Below are positions 13,654 to 22,411 of a stretch of 40,167 bases of DNA, piece after piece. The DNA is from a virus: IMG/VR virus record IMGVR_UViG_3300032665_000082, positions 1 to 40,167 of that record; one strand, written 5' to 3'. Under the pieces are notes generated by a model. That model ran no database searches and was not told the origin of the DNA. It saw only the letters and a list, made by a program, of their open reading frames with translations. Position 1 is the stretch's first letter. The number at the start of each line of letters is the position of its first letter. The position numbers were made by a program, and so were the translations under genes.

Positions 13654-14500
13654 ATGCTAACTCCTTTAATCGTTTTAATACAGACTGATTAATAAAATCT
13701 TTTTCTACATAATGAAATAATCCTGCCTGTTTAATATTGCCAACAACAAAATCACCTTTATCGGTAATCATATAATTTACAAAATTTCTCCAACTGCTTG
13801 GAGTAGATTCCCATCCTTGAATAGGAGTTTTCATATGTACGAATTGCAGTATACCTAATTCGTCTACTACAGTATCCCACATTCCAGAAATTTCAATAGC
13901 AATAGCAGTAGCTAAATCCATACTAGACCATTCTTGAGGATCAAGTGGAGCAAATGTTCCTCGACAAAATTCCCAATTAGTAATAACAAACTCTAATACT
14001 TTATAAAATTCAAAGGCTGCTTCATTCTTTTTAAAATAGTGTAACGCAAAATATGGATTAGATAGGTTATTAGAAATAAATGTTTTTCGATGAAATGTAT
14101 CTTCTAGTACTTGTTCTTGTTTATAATTAAGTATTTTAGAACAAAATTTAACATCGTAATTGCTACAATAATTCCACCATGTTGATATGTCTTTTAATAA
14201 AAGCATATCAGTATCTAGTACAATAGTTTCATCGTACGGAGTTGCATAATAAAATTTCCAGCGGTTTTCTGTTTTTAAAATCGAATCTTGAGTTTCATCG
14301 AACCACGGAATTGGTATAATTTGATCAAACACTGATCTATACTCATCAGGCACTGGATCATTTGTAATTAAAGATACCGATTTAACATCTGTTTGACTAA
14401 ACTGTATGCTCAATGCTAATGCATACGCTTGAATAATGTAATCAACATCTTTAGTATTCTGTGCAAATAATAAAAATCCTTTAGACACCAGATCCTCCAT
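13643..14500 (-). CDS. Glycosyltransferase-like protein (285 aa)
   Basis: The 285-residue protein begins GFLLFAQNTKDVDYIIQAYA, with SVSLITNDPVPDEY near 41-54 and VLDTDMLLLKD near 94-104, so D96-T-D98 is a DxD-type metal site of a GT-A fold (GT8-like). The YDETIVLDTDML strand-turn is typical of that fold. The second half has Trp-rich acceptor-like parts (WSSMDLATAIAIEISGMWD). It shares its plan with the 282 aa gene immediately upstream, with which it overlaps by 20 bases. The product and acceptor are unknown; nearby tail fibres are a candidate target. Confidence 0.75.
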   Translation of the reverse strand: MEDLVSKGFLLFAQNTKDVDYIIQAYALALSIQFSQTDVKSVSLITNDPVPDEYRSVFDQIIPIPWFDETQDSILKTENRWKFYYATPYDETIVLDTDMLLLKDISTWWNYCSNYDVKFCSKILNYKQEQVLEDTFHRKTFISNNLSNPYFALHYFKKNEAAFEFYKVLEFVITNWEFCRGTFAPLDPQEWSSMDLATAIAIEISGMWDTVVDELGILQFVHMKTPIQGWESTPSSWRNFVNYMITDKGDFVVGNIKQAGLFHYVEKDFINQSVLKRLKELAYGS

Positions 14501-15329
14501 CTATAAATCTAGATAAACTCATTTTGTTTATTACATGAACATCTATACCGGTTGTCTTTGTCATGAGGTATTCTCCTATATAATTTTTTTTAGGAGTTAG
14601 GAATTGCATACTATCGTCTTTTGCCTCAACTAGTAAATCAGTATCCATAATATAACTCATAGTTCCTGGAAGTTCTACCGCAAAATCTCCTTCTGTTTTA
14701 CCATTCATAATGTGAATAGCAATACTAAAAGCAAAGTCGTTCCTAAATGTTGAACTATCGATATTATACAACAATTTAAAGTAGGACCAGTTTTCTTTAA
14801 TATAAGAAATTAAATTAAAAAACGATTCAGTAACTATGTTTTTTTGGAATACAAATACCGTTGCCCAATAAAATGGAATACTGTATTGATTTATTCTTTT
14901 AAATTCTGCAGAACTACGATCAACTGCTAAGTCGAAGCTATTGCGATATATTTGAAAATCGTAATTGTTGTTTAACGCATGTTTTAATATTTTTGAATTG
15001 ATAATATAATCACTATCAATTACTAATGTACGATCGTACGGTGTTAAATCATATATAGTGCTACGTGCTTCGTTTTTCCAAGGTAGATTTTTTGATTCTA
15101 AACTACCATCGTAGAATTTTTTAGTTTGGTTAGATGGACTAAATTTGATTTCGATAATTTGGTCGAATGGATGATCTGGAAACTTGTTTAACAAATATTC
15201 TTTACTATCTGTTACAATAGATACTGGGATTTCTAAATATTGTTTTACTCGTGAAGCCGCAAATATTGATAATTTAATATAGTCAATAGTCAAATTATTC
15301 TGAGCAAATATTACTGCGCCGGTTGTCAT
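14481..15329 (-). CDS. Glycosyltransferase-like protein (282 aa)
   Basis: This 282-residue protein is a divergent paralogue of the downstream 285 aa gene: AVIFAQNNLTIDYIKLSIFA, PVSIVTDSKEYL, and TLVIDSDYIINS with D105-S-D107 as the DxD candidate. It has the same GT-A layout and a similar length. Translation begins by ATGA overlap with the 116 aa gene upstream. The sequence is AT-rich and rich in Asn/Ile/Phe. Together with its neighbour it forms the second of two glycosyltransferase-like pairs in this cluster. Confidence 0.75.
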   Translation of the reverse strand: MTTGAVIFAQNNLTIDYIKLSIFAASRVKQYLEIPVSIVTDSKEYLLNKFPDHPFDQIIEIKFSPSNQTKKFYDGSLESKNLPWKNEARSTIYDLTPYDRTLVIDSDYIINSKILKHALNNNYDFQIYRNSFDLAVDRSSAEFKRINQYSIPFYWATVFVFQKNIVTESFFNLISYIKENWSYFKLLYNIDSSTFRNDFAFSIAIHIMNGKTEGDFAVELPGTMSYIMDTDLLVEAKDDSMQFLTPKKNYIGEYLMTKTTGIDVHVINKMSLSRFIDGGSGV

Positions 15330-15676
15330 AACTCAACAATATTAGAAATTTTTCTTTTACTTTTGATTTCTGCATATTTGGCGGCATAATCATTAGTTGC
15401 TTCGAAATAGATTGAAACAATGTTATCAAAAAAGTCCTGAACATCATTAATTACAACTGGCAAATCGTTGCTATCAATAAATGCAGTATCTTCAACATGT
15501 CCTAAATCTAATGTTAATTTAGTGAAATTAATTAATTCTAAATTAATTTTAAATGTTGCACCGTTAATATAATACAATAATTTTTGATTGTATTCTTCTA
15601 GCATTATGCGTCTTTGGTTTGCCAAAGTAGACATGTAATTTGCTACTGCAAATGCTTTTTCAATCCGTTCATCCAT
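15326..15676 (-). CDS. Unknown helical protein (116 aa), first gene of the cluster
   Basis: The 116-residue product starts with helical segments (ERIEKAFAVANYMSTLANQR, then RIMLEEYNQKLLYY) and ends in a basic helix (YAAKYAEIKSKRKI). GGAG precedes the ATG by 9 bases, directly after a strong dyad. It is the promoter-proximal gene of the glycosyltransferase cluster. Its function is not recognised; a structural or tail-accessory role is possible. Confidence 0.7.
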   Translation of the reverse strand: MDERIEKAFAVANYMSTLANQRRIMLEEYNQKLLYYINGATFKINLELINFTKLTLDLGHVEDTAFIDSNDLPVVINDVQDFFDNIVSIYFEATNDYAAKYAEIKSKRKISNIVEL

Positions 15677-15686
15677 AGAAAACTCC

Positions 15687-15725
15687 GTAGTGTATAATAT
15701 TACACTACAGTAGTTATCTTGTCAA
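15687..15725 (-). promoter_or_regulatory. Sigma-70-like promoter with dyad over the -10
   Basis: On the minus strand TTGACA (15725-15720), 17 bases, then TAATAT (15702-15697) forms a sigma-70-like promoter for the 116 aa gene and the glycosyltransferase cluster. The perfect 8-bp inverted repeat GTAGTGTA (15687-15694) and TACACTAC (15701-15708) spans the -10 and ends next to the GGAG ribosome site. That is a good operator geometry for repression. No regulator is identified. Confidence 0.7.
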
Positions 15726-15737
15726 TAGATTAGGGTA

Positions 15738-16682
15738 TTAAGGTCCTGACTGTGTAACTGTCGGGAAGTACGTCAAAGATGGATTAGCTGGATTAGGTGT
15801 CATCATAGATACGTTTGATCCAGATGCATAGTTAGTTATCACTGTACTGTTTAAATTTCCTTCAATTTGCCAGTCTACGTTATAACCGCTTGGATTAGAA
15901 CCTGCTCCAGTATCTTGGAATTTAATAAAAAATGTAACTACAGAGCCTGTTCCATCAATTTGAGCATAAATGTCATATTGGTTATTAGTATAGGTAGGAC
16001 TTGAAGTAGTTTTTCTAAACAATAATTGTTGGCTAGTAGTTAACTGATAAAAGCCTACACTACTTGCTATTGTTTGATTTGATCCGCCAGGGTTACTAGT
16101 AGTAGTACTATTATAATTAAATGTTATAGTTTGTACTCCAGATAGTAATGTTGCAAAATCATTACTCTTTGTAGTACTGTTATCTCCTTGTGGAGAACCT
16201 GTTAAACTTGCACTAAATTGTATATTACTTCCACTATTGAAAAAATACCTAGCGGCATTAGCACTTCCAAAATTTAATGTAACTTGATGTGTTAGTGTGC
16301 CGGTAAACGGAGTAGTACGTGTAGGATTACTTAAAGTTGCAGGACTTGATTGGCCTGTACCTACAGAATATTGATTAGCTTGAATTAGTTGTGCATACGC
16401 TAGATACGCGGCACGATCGTATTCTCTAACAAGAATTCCAGTACTAGGTGGAGTTAAATTTCCACTTTCATCGTTTCCTGTTTGATGCTGACGAGCCGCA
16501 AGTAAATCATTTCTTAATTTTTGCCAACCTACTGCCGTAATTTTGCCGCCAACAGTTACTTGACTGCTTGTTACAGGTTGACCATATCCGGTAGATCCAG
16601 ATCCTGTACCTAAAACGTTAGCAATAATTGATTGAATCGCATTAAAATCACTTGCGAGTATCGTGGTGCCTTGTCCAGCCAT
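15738..16682 (-). CDS. Putative tail appendage protein (314 aa)
   Basis: The 314-residue protein is rich in Ser/Thr/Gly/Asn, with an N-terminal helical part (ILASDFNAIQSIIANVLG, then VGWQKLRNDLLAARQHQTG). A beta-rich body follows with FTGTLTHQVTLNFGSANAAR and a C-terminal GSNVSMMTPNPANPSL. It resembles, from memory, structural proteins encoded near fibres in T4-like phages of marine bacteria. The AAGGAT ribosome site is clear. It is the last virion gene before the promoter of the glycosyltransferase cluster. Confidence 0.65.
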   Translation of the reverse strand: MAGQGTTILASDFNAIQSIIANVLGTGSGSTGYGQPVTSSQVTVGGKITAVGWQKLRNDLLAARQHQTGNDESGNLTPPSTGILVREYDRAAYLAYAQLIQANQYSVGTGQSSPATLSNPTRTTPFTGTLTHQVTLNFGSANAARYFFNSGSNIQFSASLTGSPQGDNSTTKSNDFATLLSGVQTITFNYNSTTTSNPGGSNQTIASSVGFYQLTTSQQLLFRKTTSSPTYTNNQYDIYAQIDGTGSVVTFFIKFQDTGAGSNPSGYNVDWQIEGNLNSTVITNYASGSNVSMMTPNPANPSLTYFPTVTQSGP

Positions 16683-16699
16683 TTTTTATCCTTTACTTC

Positions 16700-18181
16700 T
16701 TAAAGTATCACACATTCTACAAGCGTAACGGCTGTATTATTACAATCCTCTAATGCAATAGCAAAAATTGGATAGCCATCTCCAGGTGCGTTGTTGTCTG
16801 ATTGACCCCAACCTGCACCATATGGTACAATGCGATCACCTTTACTACAACCGCCATATATTTTAACTGGTACACGACCTTTTAGTGCAACATAAACACC
16901 GCCTTTTAATTCGCTGTTCATCATGTATGCTGGGTTAGTACTTATAACGCCAATAGCCATATCGTTTGCACCGCAGGCTCTTACTTCTTTCTCACCGCCT
17001 ACTGCCATTACTGTTCCTGGCTCGTACACTGCATCAGGCAAATATTTTTCTGCCAAGTCAGCGTAATAACTTGTTGTACTTGCACCATTAAAAATTGCGG
17101 CATTAATATTTCCGCTGTTATCTCTAACTACTACAGTATTAGGACTTGTTGCACTACTAGGAGTTGCTACTGCACTATTAAATGCCAAACCAGTTGCTGA
17201 TGCGGCATTACCTGAAAAGTTAGCTCCCCAAACTGTAGTCCATTGGTAATTAGAATTACCTAATTGACTTGTTGCAGTTGCTCCTGGCAATACATCGGTG
17301 CCTACTAACTGCAAAGGAGTCACTGTTGCTGAAGAAACAGTTGTTTGGAAAACGATAGTATTGTTACTTTCATTCTGGATTGTTGGAGTTGTTGCATTGT
17401 TGTTAAACACACGCAAACGAGCAACTGGACTACCAACAGTGTATCCTACGTCAGAAAAATTAACTACAGTACTAAATGCCGCACTACCTGTTTGAACATA
17501 TTGATTTGCAGCCAAACCACCTAATTGGTCAGCGTTAGTTGCTGTTCCCCAGAATCTGTGAGCACTAGTTGTGACTCCTGGTGTACTATTATTATTAGTA
17601 TAACATAATGTTACACCTTGTTGAATTGTAGTAAAACCAGTAATAGCATTTGCAGTATTGTCTAATGTAAATGCAGAATCTGGACTAATAATAAAGATAA
17701 CTTGTCCGTTATCGATTGCTTCGATAATAGTGTGACTGCCGCCAACGTTGTCTTTAACGCTGGTACTTAACATTTCTGTTGTGCTAGATCCAGCTACAGC
17801 CTGTGGTCCGATTAGTGTGAACCCTGTGCCTTGCCACGCAAACAACTGACTAGTAGTTGTATCGAACCAAAAGTCGCCAATTGTAAGTCCGCTAGGAGCA
17901 GTTGCGCCGATTTCAGCACCACCTGTAGTACGGAATTGTGTGCCGTCCCAGAATTTTAACTTACTATTGCCGCTGTCAAACCAAATTTGTCCCGTTAATG
18001 GACTAGCTGGTTGTTGCGAACTTGCAAAGTTTTCAAGCAACCATACAAAATTATCATTTTGAATTTGCCCGTATCCTGCGTAGTTTTTACCAACTAATGT
18101 AAGATCCGTAGACGTATCGACGGTACCATCTGATATAGTTGTAAGCAGAGTACCATTGTAGTGATTAATTGTATATGCCAT
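16700..18181 (-). CDS. Tail fibre (493 aa) with shared N-terminal module
   Basis: Residues about 1-75 share a module with the 377 and 792 aa proteins: LTLVGKNYAGYGQIQNDNF, then LLENFASSQQPASPLTGQIW. This is the likely attachment or trimer-start segment. Residues 372-493 form a distinct C-terminal domain, starting YYADLAEKYLPDAVYEPGTV, then DMAIGVIS and KGRVPVKIYG, seen in other phage fibres and possibly a trimerising or autoprocessing end. AGGAGCA is the ribosome site, and a GATAAATAC late-like box lies 24-32 bases ahead of the ATG. The receptor is unknown. Confidence 0.8.
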   Translation of the reverse strand: MAYTINHYNGTLLTTISDGTVDTSTDLTLVGKNYAGYGQIQNDNFVWLLENFASSQQPASPLTGQIWFDSGNSKLKFWDGTQFRTTGGAEIGATAPSGLTIGDFWFDTTTSQLFAWQGTGFTLIGPQAVAGSSTTEMLSTSVKDNVGGSHTIIEAIDNGQVIFIISPDSAFTLDNTANAITGFTTIQQGVTLCYTNNNSTPGVTTSAHRFWGTATNADQLGGLAANQYVQTGSAAFSTVVNFSDVGYTVGSPVARLRVFNNNATTPTIQNESNNTIVFQTTVSSATVTPLQLVGTDVLPGATATSQLGNSNYQWTTVWGANFSGNAASATGLAFNSAVATPSSATSPNTVVVRDNSGNINAAIFNGASTTSYYADLAEKYLPDAVYEPGTVMAVGGEKEVRACGANDMAIGVISTNPAYMMNSELKGGVYVALKGRVPVKIYGGCSKGDRIVPYGAGWGQSDNNAPGDGYPIFAIALEDCNNTAVTLVECVIL

Positions 18182-18204
18182 TGCTCCTGTTTCCTTATTC
18201 TTGA

Positions 18205-18213
18205 GTATTTATC
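18205..18213 (-). promoter_or_regulatory. T4-late-promoter-like box GATAAATAC
   Basis: The minus-strand GATAAATAC (18213 to 18205) lies in the 48-base gap between the 377 aa and 493 aa fibre genes, upstream of the latter. It is identical to the plus-strand box at 5373-5381. The spacing leaves a leader of about 18 bases with an AGGAGC ribosome site. Late expression of the fibre would fit its function. Confidence 0.55.
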
Positions 18214-18229
18214 ATTATTTTGGTGCTTA

Positions 18230-19363
18230 TTACCATGTGCTTAAAGCCGCACGTTTCCAGGTGTTAGTTGCAACACATACATAAACATAGCTCGAATCCC
18301 ATTCAATTTGCCCGGTAACACCTGTGCTAGAACTAGTTGCTGGAGTCGCAGATGTTGTTATTTTTAAAGCGGTTCCTGAAATAGTGCCGCCTGCTGTTAT
18401 TGCACCGCCTAAAATTGCATTTCCAGTAGCATTAATAGTACCCGTAACGTCTAATCCGTACTGAGGATTTCCATTAAAAATACCAACATACTGGCTACTA
18501 GCATTTATAAACAACGCAGGAGACTGTGTTGACCCTGCTAGTGTAGATATTTCAAAATTCTGATTTGGAGAATTTGATTTAATTTGAAATAATAGTGTGC
18601 TTATATCTATCTCATTATTACTATTAGATCCTAAAATTAAAGGAGTAGAATCCTGTAATGTTAATGTTCCAGTAATAACTTGATCGCCTGTTATTTGTAC
18701 TAACTGATCTGCTGTATATGTTATTCCTTCAGCACTTAACAACTGTGTTGCAGTTAATACAGGAACATTAAACTGCGTACCTGTTAAATTTCCTACATTA
18801 AAACCAATGCCGATGTTTCCAGAAAACCCTGTAATAGAGCTTGCTGGTGTAAATGCTGATTTACTAAAGATTCCTATCAAGCTATTAGACACATACAAAT
18901 ACACAATGGTGTGATTTATGTTATTAGTATCAAGTATATCTTCTACAATAAATCCACTTTGGCCTTGAGTACTAGTGTAGATCGGACCAGCTAATACATT
19001 CGACACACCATCATTAAAATATAATTGAGCTGTTGCTGTATTAATCCACATATCTCCTGTAGTTAAACTACTAGGAGCAGTTGGTGCAGTTAACGTACCT
19101 CCGCTAACAACAAACTGGCTTCCATTATATACCTTTAATCGATTTTGTGTTGTATCAAACCATAGCTGACCTGTTAAAGGATTAGCTGGTTGAGTAGTAT
19201 TAGCAAAATTTTCCAACATATGAACAAAGTTATCGTTAACATATAGTCCATATCCAGTTGCATTCTTTCCTATTAGAGTCAAATCTGTAGATGTTTGATC
19301 TATAGTACCGTCAACTATTTGTGTTAGAACGGCTCCGTCAGTTAAATTTATAGTATAACTCAT
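18230..19363 (-). CDS. Tail fibre (377 aa), paralogue
   Basis: Residues about 1-85 repeat the shared module (LTLIGKNATGYGLYVNDNFV, then MLENFANTTQPANPLTGQLW). The rest is beta-rich with GSNSNNEIDISTLLFQIKSN, then SQYVGIFNGNPQYGLDVTGT, and a terminal short domain ending CVATNTWKRAALSTW, common at fibre ends. The start overlaps the preceding stop by one base (TAATG), so it is coupled to the 792 aa fibre gene. It looks like a distinct adhesin arm built on the same base. The target is unknown. Confidence 0.78.
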   Translation of the reverse strand: MSYTINLTDGAVLTQIVDGTIDQTSTDLTLIGKNATGYGLYVNDNFVHMLENFANTTQPANPLTGQLWFDTTQNRLKVYNGSQFVVSGGTLTAPTAPSSLTTGDMWINTATAQLYFNDGVSNVLAGPIYTSTQGQSGFIVEDILDTNNINHTIVYLYVSNSLIGIFSKSAFTPASSITGFSGNIGIGFNVGNLTGTQFNVPVLTATQLLSAEGITYTADQLVQITGDQVITGTLTLQDSTPLILGSNSNNEIDISTLLFQIKSNSPNQNFEISTLAGSTQSPALFINASSQYVGIFNGNPQYGLDVTGTINATGNAILGGAITAGGTISGTALKITTSATPATSSSTGVTGQIEWDSSYVYVCVATNTWKRAALSTW

Positions 19364-21741
19364 TATATAACACCAGTGAAAATTATGTAGTTAATAGTTA
19401 AGTAAGGATTCATTATTGAAATCGGTGTTGGCGGATTTGTTGCACCAATAATACTTCCACTATTGCTAAGTCCGTACCCTTGACCTATTTGATCCTGAAC
19501 GGTTAAACCTTGGCCGACTGTTGCGTTTGCATCTGATGCGGCCGCTGGGGATCCAACGGCGTAATATTGAGCGTTGCCATCATTAAGGCTGTGTTTGTGA
19601 TCTGGTAAATTAGTAGTTGCCAATGTAACATTTTGTGTACCAGAACTTGCACCTACTAAATCAGCAGTGACAGATGACACGCGATTTGCTGTTCCACCAC
19701 CTGCCGAAATTTGTACACCAGAGCCGTCACCTGCTGGCACTGTAAGACCATTGCCCATATTATCTGGACCAAGTGGGAAACGACCTCTTAGATCCGGCAA
19801 TGCAAATGTACTTAGACCTTGCAACTGTGAAGATGCCTTATAAGTATATTGCAATACTGCAAACAACCCTGGATATGACGATATAAGAACTTCACTACCG
19901 TCACATAACAAGTAACCAGCTGGTATATTAGATCCTGTTCCAGCAAATGGAAATATTGCGCCGATTGGCACTGTAGCCACATGGTTGAACAACACCGCTT
20001 TCGACATTTTTACAAGACCTGAACCGCTTTGATAAACTAAAAATTGGTCAGTTAATGACGAATCTGTTGCGGCAGATTTACTTGTAATAAGAGTTTGGTT
20101 AATAGTTGTATTAAAACTGATAGTTCCGCTAGCAACTTGACCATTAAATTCGTATCCAGGGCTAGTAACGTCTCCTGTTATCTGAAATGTTGTTGCTGAT
20201 TGAAGTTTAGCGGCTGCTCCAGATATACTACCTGTCAACGAACCAGTGAATGTTCCGTTAAAATTTCCAGTAAACGTATTAGCATACACGTTTCTAAATG
20301 TATGTGAGCTACTACCAATGTCATATACTCCATTAGCACTTGGCAATATAGACACAGAATTAAGATCTGCGCCTACATTTATTGCGCCAGATGTTCCTGT
20401 AGTAGTTCCACCAACTGTTAATGTAGTTCCAATACTAGCACTCAATGCCGCAGATAGGCCGCCTTGGGTTTGTATACTTGCTCCACCTGGATCAAATGGG
20501 CTACCACTAGTTGTAGTTACGTCTGTTGTACCTGTAATTATCAAACGACCTGGGACTGGAGCGGAAGGTACTGCACCTACAAATTGTAACGTAGCTGTAC
20601 CGTCAACGGCTGTACCACTAGTAAAATTAGGCGACGTTGTTCCTGTTGTTCCTGCTACTGTAACCCGATAGTAATAATTATTAGAAGTAATATAAGTGTT
20701 CAATGTTACAGCAGTATTGCTAGTCCATGCTATCGACTGCGTACTAGGATCGTCTTTAATAGTAGTTCCACCAATTACATCTAGTGTAGATTGTGGATTA
20801 GTGTTGCTTGCTCCAATACCTAGTCTAGAATTAGCATTAAGATGCATAGAAGTTACTACTGTACCTGCATTATTTGTTGCAAATTCTATAGCATTTCCGC
20901 TACTTTTAGAATATAAAACAGTATTATTTCCGTTAACGCCAATATTAAATCCTAAGCCAGCGCCTAAGGTAATACCGCCATCATTTCTTACGTTAATCGG
21001 ATAATTTGCAACAGTAGTTGTATCACCGCGTAAAAAGTTTGCGGCTGCTACAGTAGTTGTTCCTACTAATAATGCATCTGCTTGTTGAGCAGTACCCCAG
21101 TATCTAGTTAAGCTAGAAGAATTATTTGAATCAATGCTACTTAGATTAAATCCTTCATTGATAGAAGTAAAACCATTAATATTTGCTTTTGGCGTAAAAG
21201 CATCTTTACTTATAATTGCAAGTCTGTAACTAGTAGTTGTGTCACTACTGCTACTTCCGTAAATAGTTGTTACATTGTGTGCAATATTATTTGTATCAAC
21301 GATAGTTTCTACAATTGGTCCTGTTTGCAATCCTGAACTAAATTGAGGTCCAATTAAAACAAAACTACTTCCAGAATACAAATATAATTGATTGTTTGTT
21401 GTGTCAACCCACAAGTCACCGGCTAATGCAGAACTCGGTGCTGTTCCGGCTTTTTTAAGACTTCCAACTGGATTCCAAGTTGTTCCATCGTATACATAAA
21501 GTAAATTAATATTAGCTGAAGTGTCAAACCACAGTTGGCCTTGTACAGGATTAGCTGGAGCTGTATTATTAGCAAAATTTTCTAATAAATGTAAAAAATC
21601 ATTTGCAATAACCGATCCGTAGCCTGTATAATTCTTTCCTACAAATTGTAAACTAGTCGTGCTATCTATAGTGCCGTCTTGAACAACGATAGGTTGTTTA
21701 TCAGGATTATTTGATTCAGTAAATGTAACAGTATAAGACAT
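19363..21741 (-). CDS. Tail fibre with tail-collar domain (792 aa)
   Basis: Residues 1-90 hold the shared fibre module (LQFVGKNYTGYGSVIANDFL, then HLLENFANNTAPANPVQGQL). The middle is Thr/Ser/Gly-rich beta. Residues 591-665 form a phage tail-collar domain (VPIGAIFPFAG, PAGYLLCDGSEV, FALPDLRGRFPLG) as in T4 gp12-like short fibres and MdpB-like proteins. HKH at 715-717 (LPDHKHSLN) could bind metal. It ends with MNPYLTINYIIFTGVI. An AGGAGC ribosome site precedes the ATG. It is the best candidate for a short tail fibre. Confidence 0.85.
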   Translation of the reverse strand: MSYTVTFTESNNPDKQPIVVQDGTIDSTTSLQFVGKNYTGYGSVIANDFLHLLENFANNTAPANPVQGQLWFDTSANINLLYVYDGTTWNPVGSLKKAGTAPSSALAGDLWVDTTNNQLYLYSGSSFVLIGPQFSSGLQTGPIVETIVDTNNIAHNVTTIYGSSSSDTTTSYRLAIISKDAFTPKANINGFTSINEGFNLSSIDSNNSSSLTRYWGTAQQADALLVGTTTVAAANFLRGDTTTVANYPINVRNDGGITLGAGLGFNIGVNGNNTVLYSKSSGNAIEFATNNAGTVVTSMHLNANSRLGIGASNTNPQSTLDVIGGTTIKDDPSTQSIAWTSNTAVTLNTYITSNNYYYRVTVAGTTGTTSPNFTSGTAVDGTATLQFVGAVPSAPVPGRLIITGTTDVTTTSGSPFDPGGASIQTQGGLSAALSASIGTTLTVGGTTTGTSGAINVGADLNSVSILPSANGVYDIGSSSHTFRNVYANTFTGNFNGTFTGSLTGSISGAAAKLQSATTFQITGDVTSPGYEFNGQVASGTISFNTTINQTLITSKSAATDSSLTDQFLVYQSGSGLVKMSKAVLFNHVATVPIGAIFPFAGTGSNIPAGYLLCDGSEVLISSYPGLFAVLQYTYKASSQLQGLSTFALPDLRGRFPLGPDNMGNGLTVPAGDGSGVQISAGGGTANRVSSVTADLVGASSGTQNVTLATTNLPDHKHSLNDGNAQYYAVGSPAAASDANATVGQGLTVQDQIGQGYGLSNSGSIIGATNPPTPISIMNPYLTINYIIFTGVI

Positions 21742-21754
21742 TTAGTTCTGCTCC

Positions 21755-22363
21755 TTATACTGACACTAGGCCAGTTAACGATTGTATACGTACTGTATAA
21801 TCAATTTGAATTAGTCTGTTTAAACTTTTTAGTACCGGGTGAAAGATAACATGGGTTAATAACAAACTTTGTCCTGTTGCACTATAACTTGTTAATCCTA
21901 ATTCATCGAAAACATACGCACTTTGTCCGTTGCTTTCAACATCGTATGCATTTTGTCCGCTTGGCTCGCCGTAATCTAACAAACATGTGACGAATAAGTC
22001 GGTATAGTTAGTACCAGTAGTATGTCGTGTTTCGATAAAATTTCTAGTTGGGTCTAAATTGTTGCTAGAATTTTGATTAACTACTTTAACATAAGTTTGA
22101 TTATACAAACTAGCATTAGTTCCCGATGTGTTTGGTGTGAGGTATGTAATAATTCCTGTTGGATCTATGCTAGTTCCACCGTTACCAAACGCCATTTGAT
22201 ACACAAATCCGTTGCCGCTGTCAGCAAGACTTTCCGCTAGTGCCATACTAATATTTTCATAATGGATTGCGTTACGTTTATTAATATAAACTTCTTGGGA
22301 AACAGGGTCATATATTTTAATATGCCCTTCTATGTGGATTCCTGTTTGGTCTTTAGTCTGCAT
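21755..22363 (-). CDS. Putative tail structural protein (202 aa)
   Basis: The 202-residue protein starts MQTKDQTGIHIEGHIKIYDP and contains EVYINKRNAIHYENISMALA, then MAFGNGGTSIDPTGIITYLT, and ends in a beta-rich part, LIQIDYTVRIQSLTGLV. From memory it resembles a conserved virion protein of T4-like phages of aquatic bacteria. It lies between sedolisin and collar fibre and may be a fibre or baseplate adaptor. A late-promoter-like box lies 21 bases upstream of its ATG. Confidence 0.65.
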   Translation of the reverse strand: MQTKDQTGIHIEGHIKIYDPVSQEVYINKRNAIHYENISMALAESLADSGNGFVYQMAFGNGGTSIDPTGIITYLTPNTSGTNASLYNQTYVKVVNQNSSNNLDPTRNFIETRHTTGTNYTDLFVTCLLDYGEPSGQNAYDVESNGQSAYVFDELGLTSYSATGQSLLLTHVIFHPVLKSLNRLIQIDYTVRIQSLTGLVSV

Positions 22364-22383
22364 AGTTAACTCTCTTTATCTTA

Positions 22384-22391
22384 TATTTATG
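22384..22391 (-). promoter_or_regulatory. T4-late-promoter-like box CATAAATA
   Basis: The minus-strand CATAAATA (22391 to 22384) lies in the 48-base gap between the sedolisin gene and the 202 aa gene. It differs by one base from TATAAATA and is followed by TAAG. It is ahead of tail genes, as expected for late expression. Confidence 0.4.
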
Positions 22392-22411
22392 CTGTGTCAT
22401 TATCTGATAGT

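Noticed and set aside
20246-21004. Right-facing ORFs across the collar fibre gene
   Set aside because: They are antisense shadows with Val/Pro-biased low-complexity products, typical of the reverse complement of Thr/Gly-rich fibre genes.
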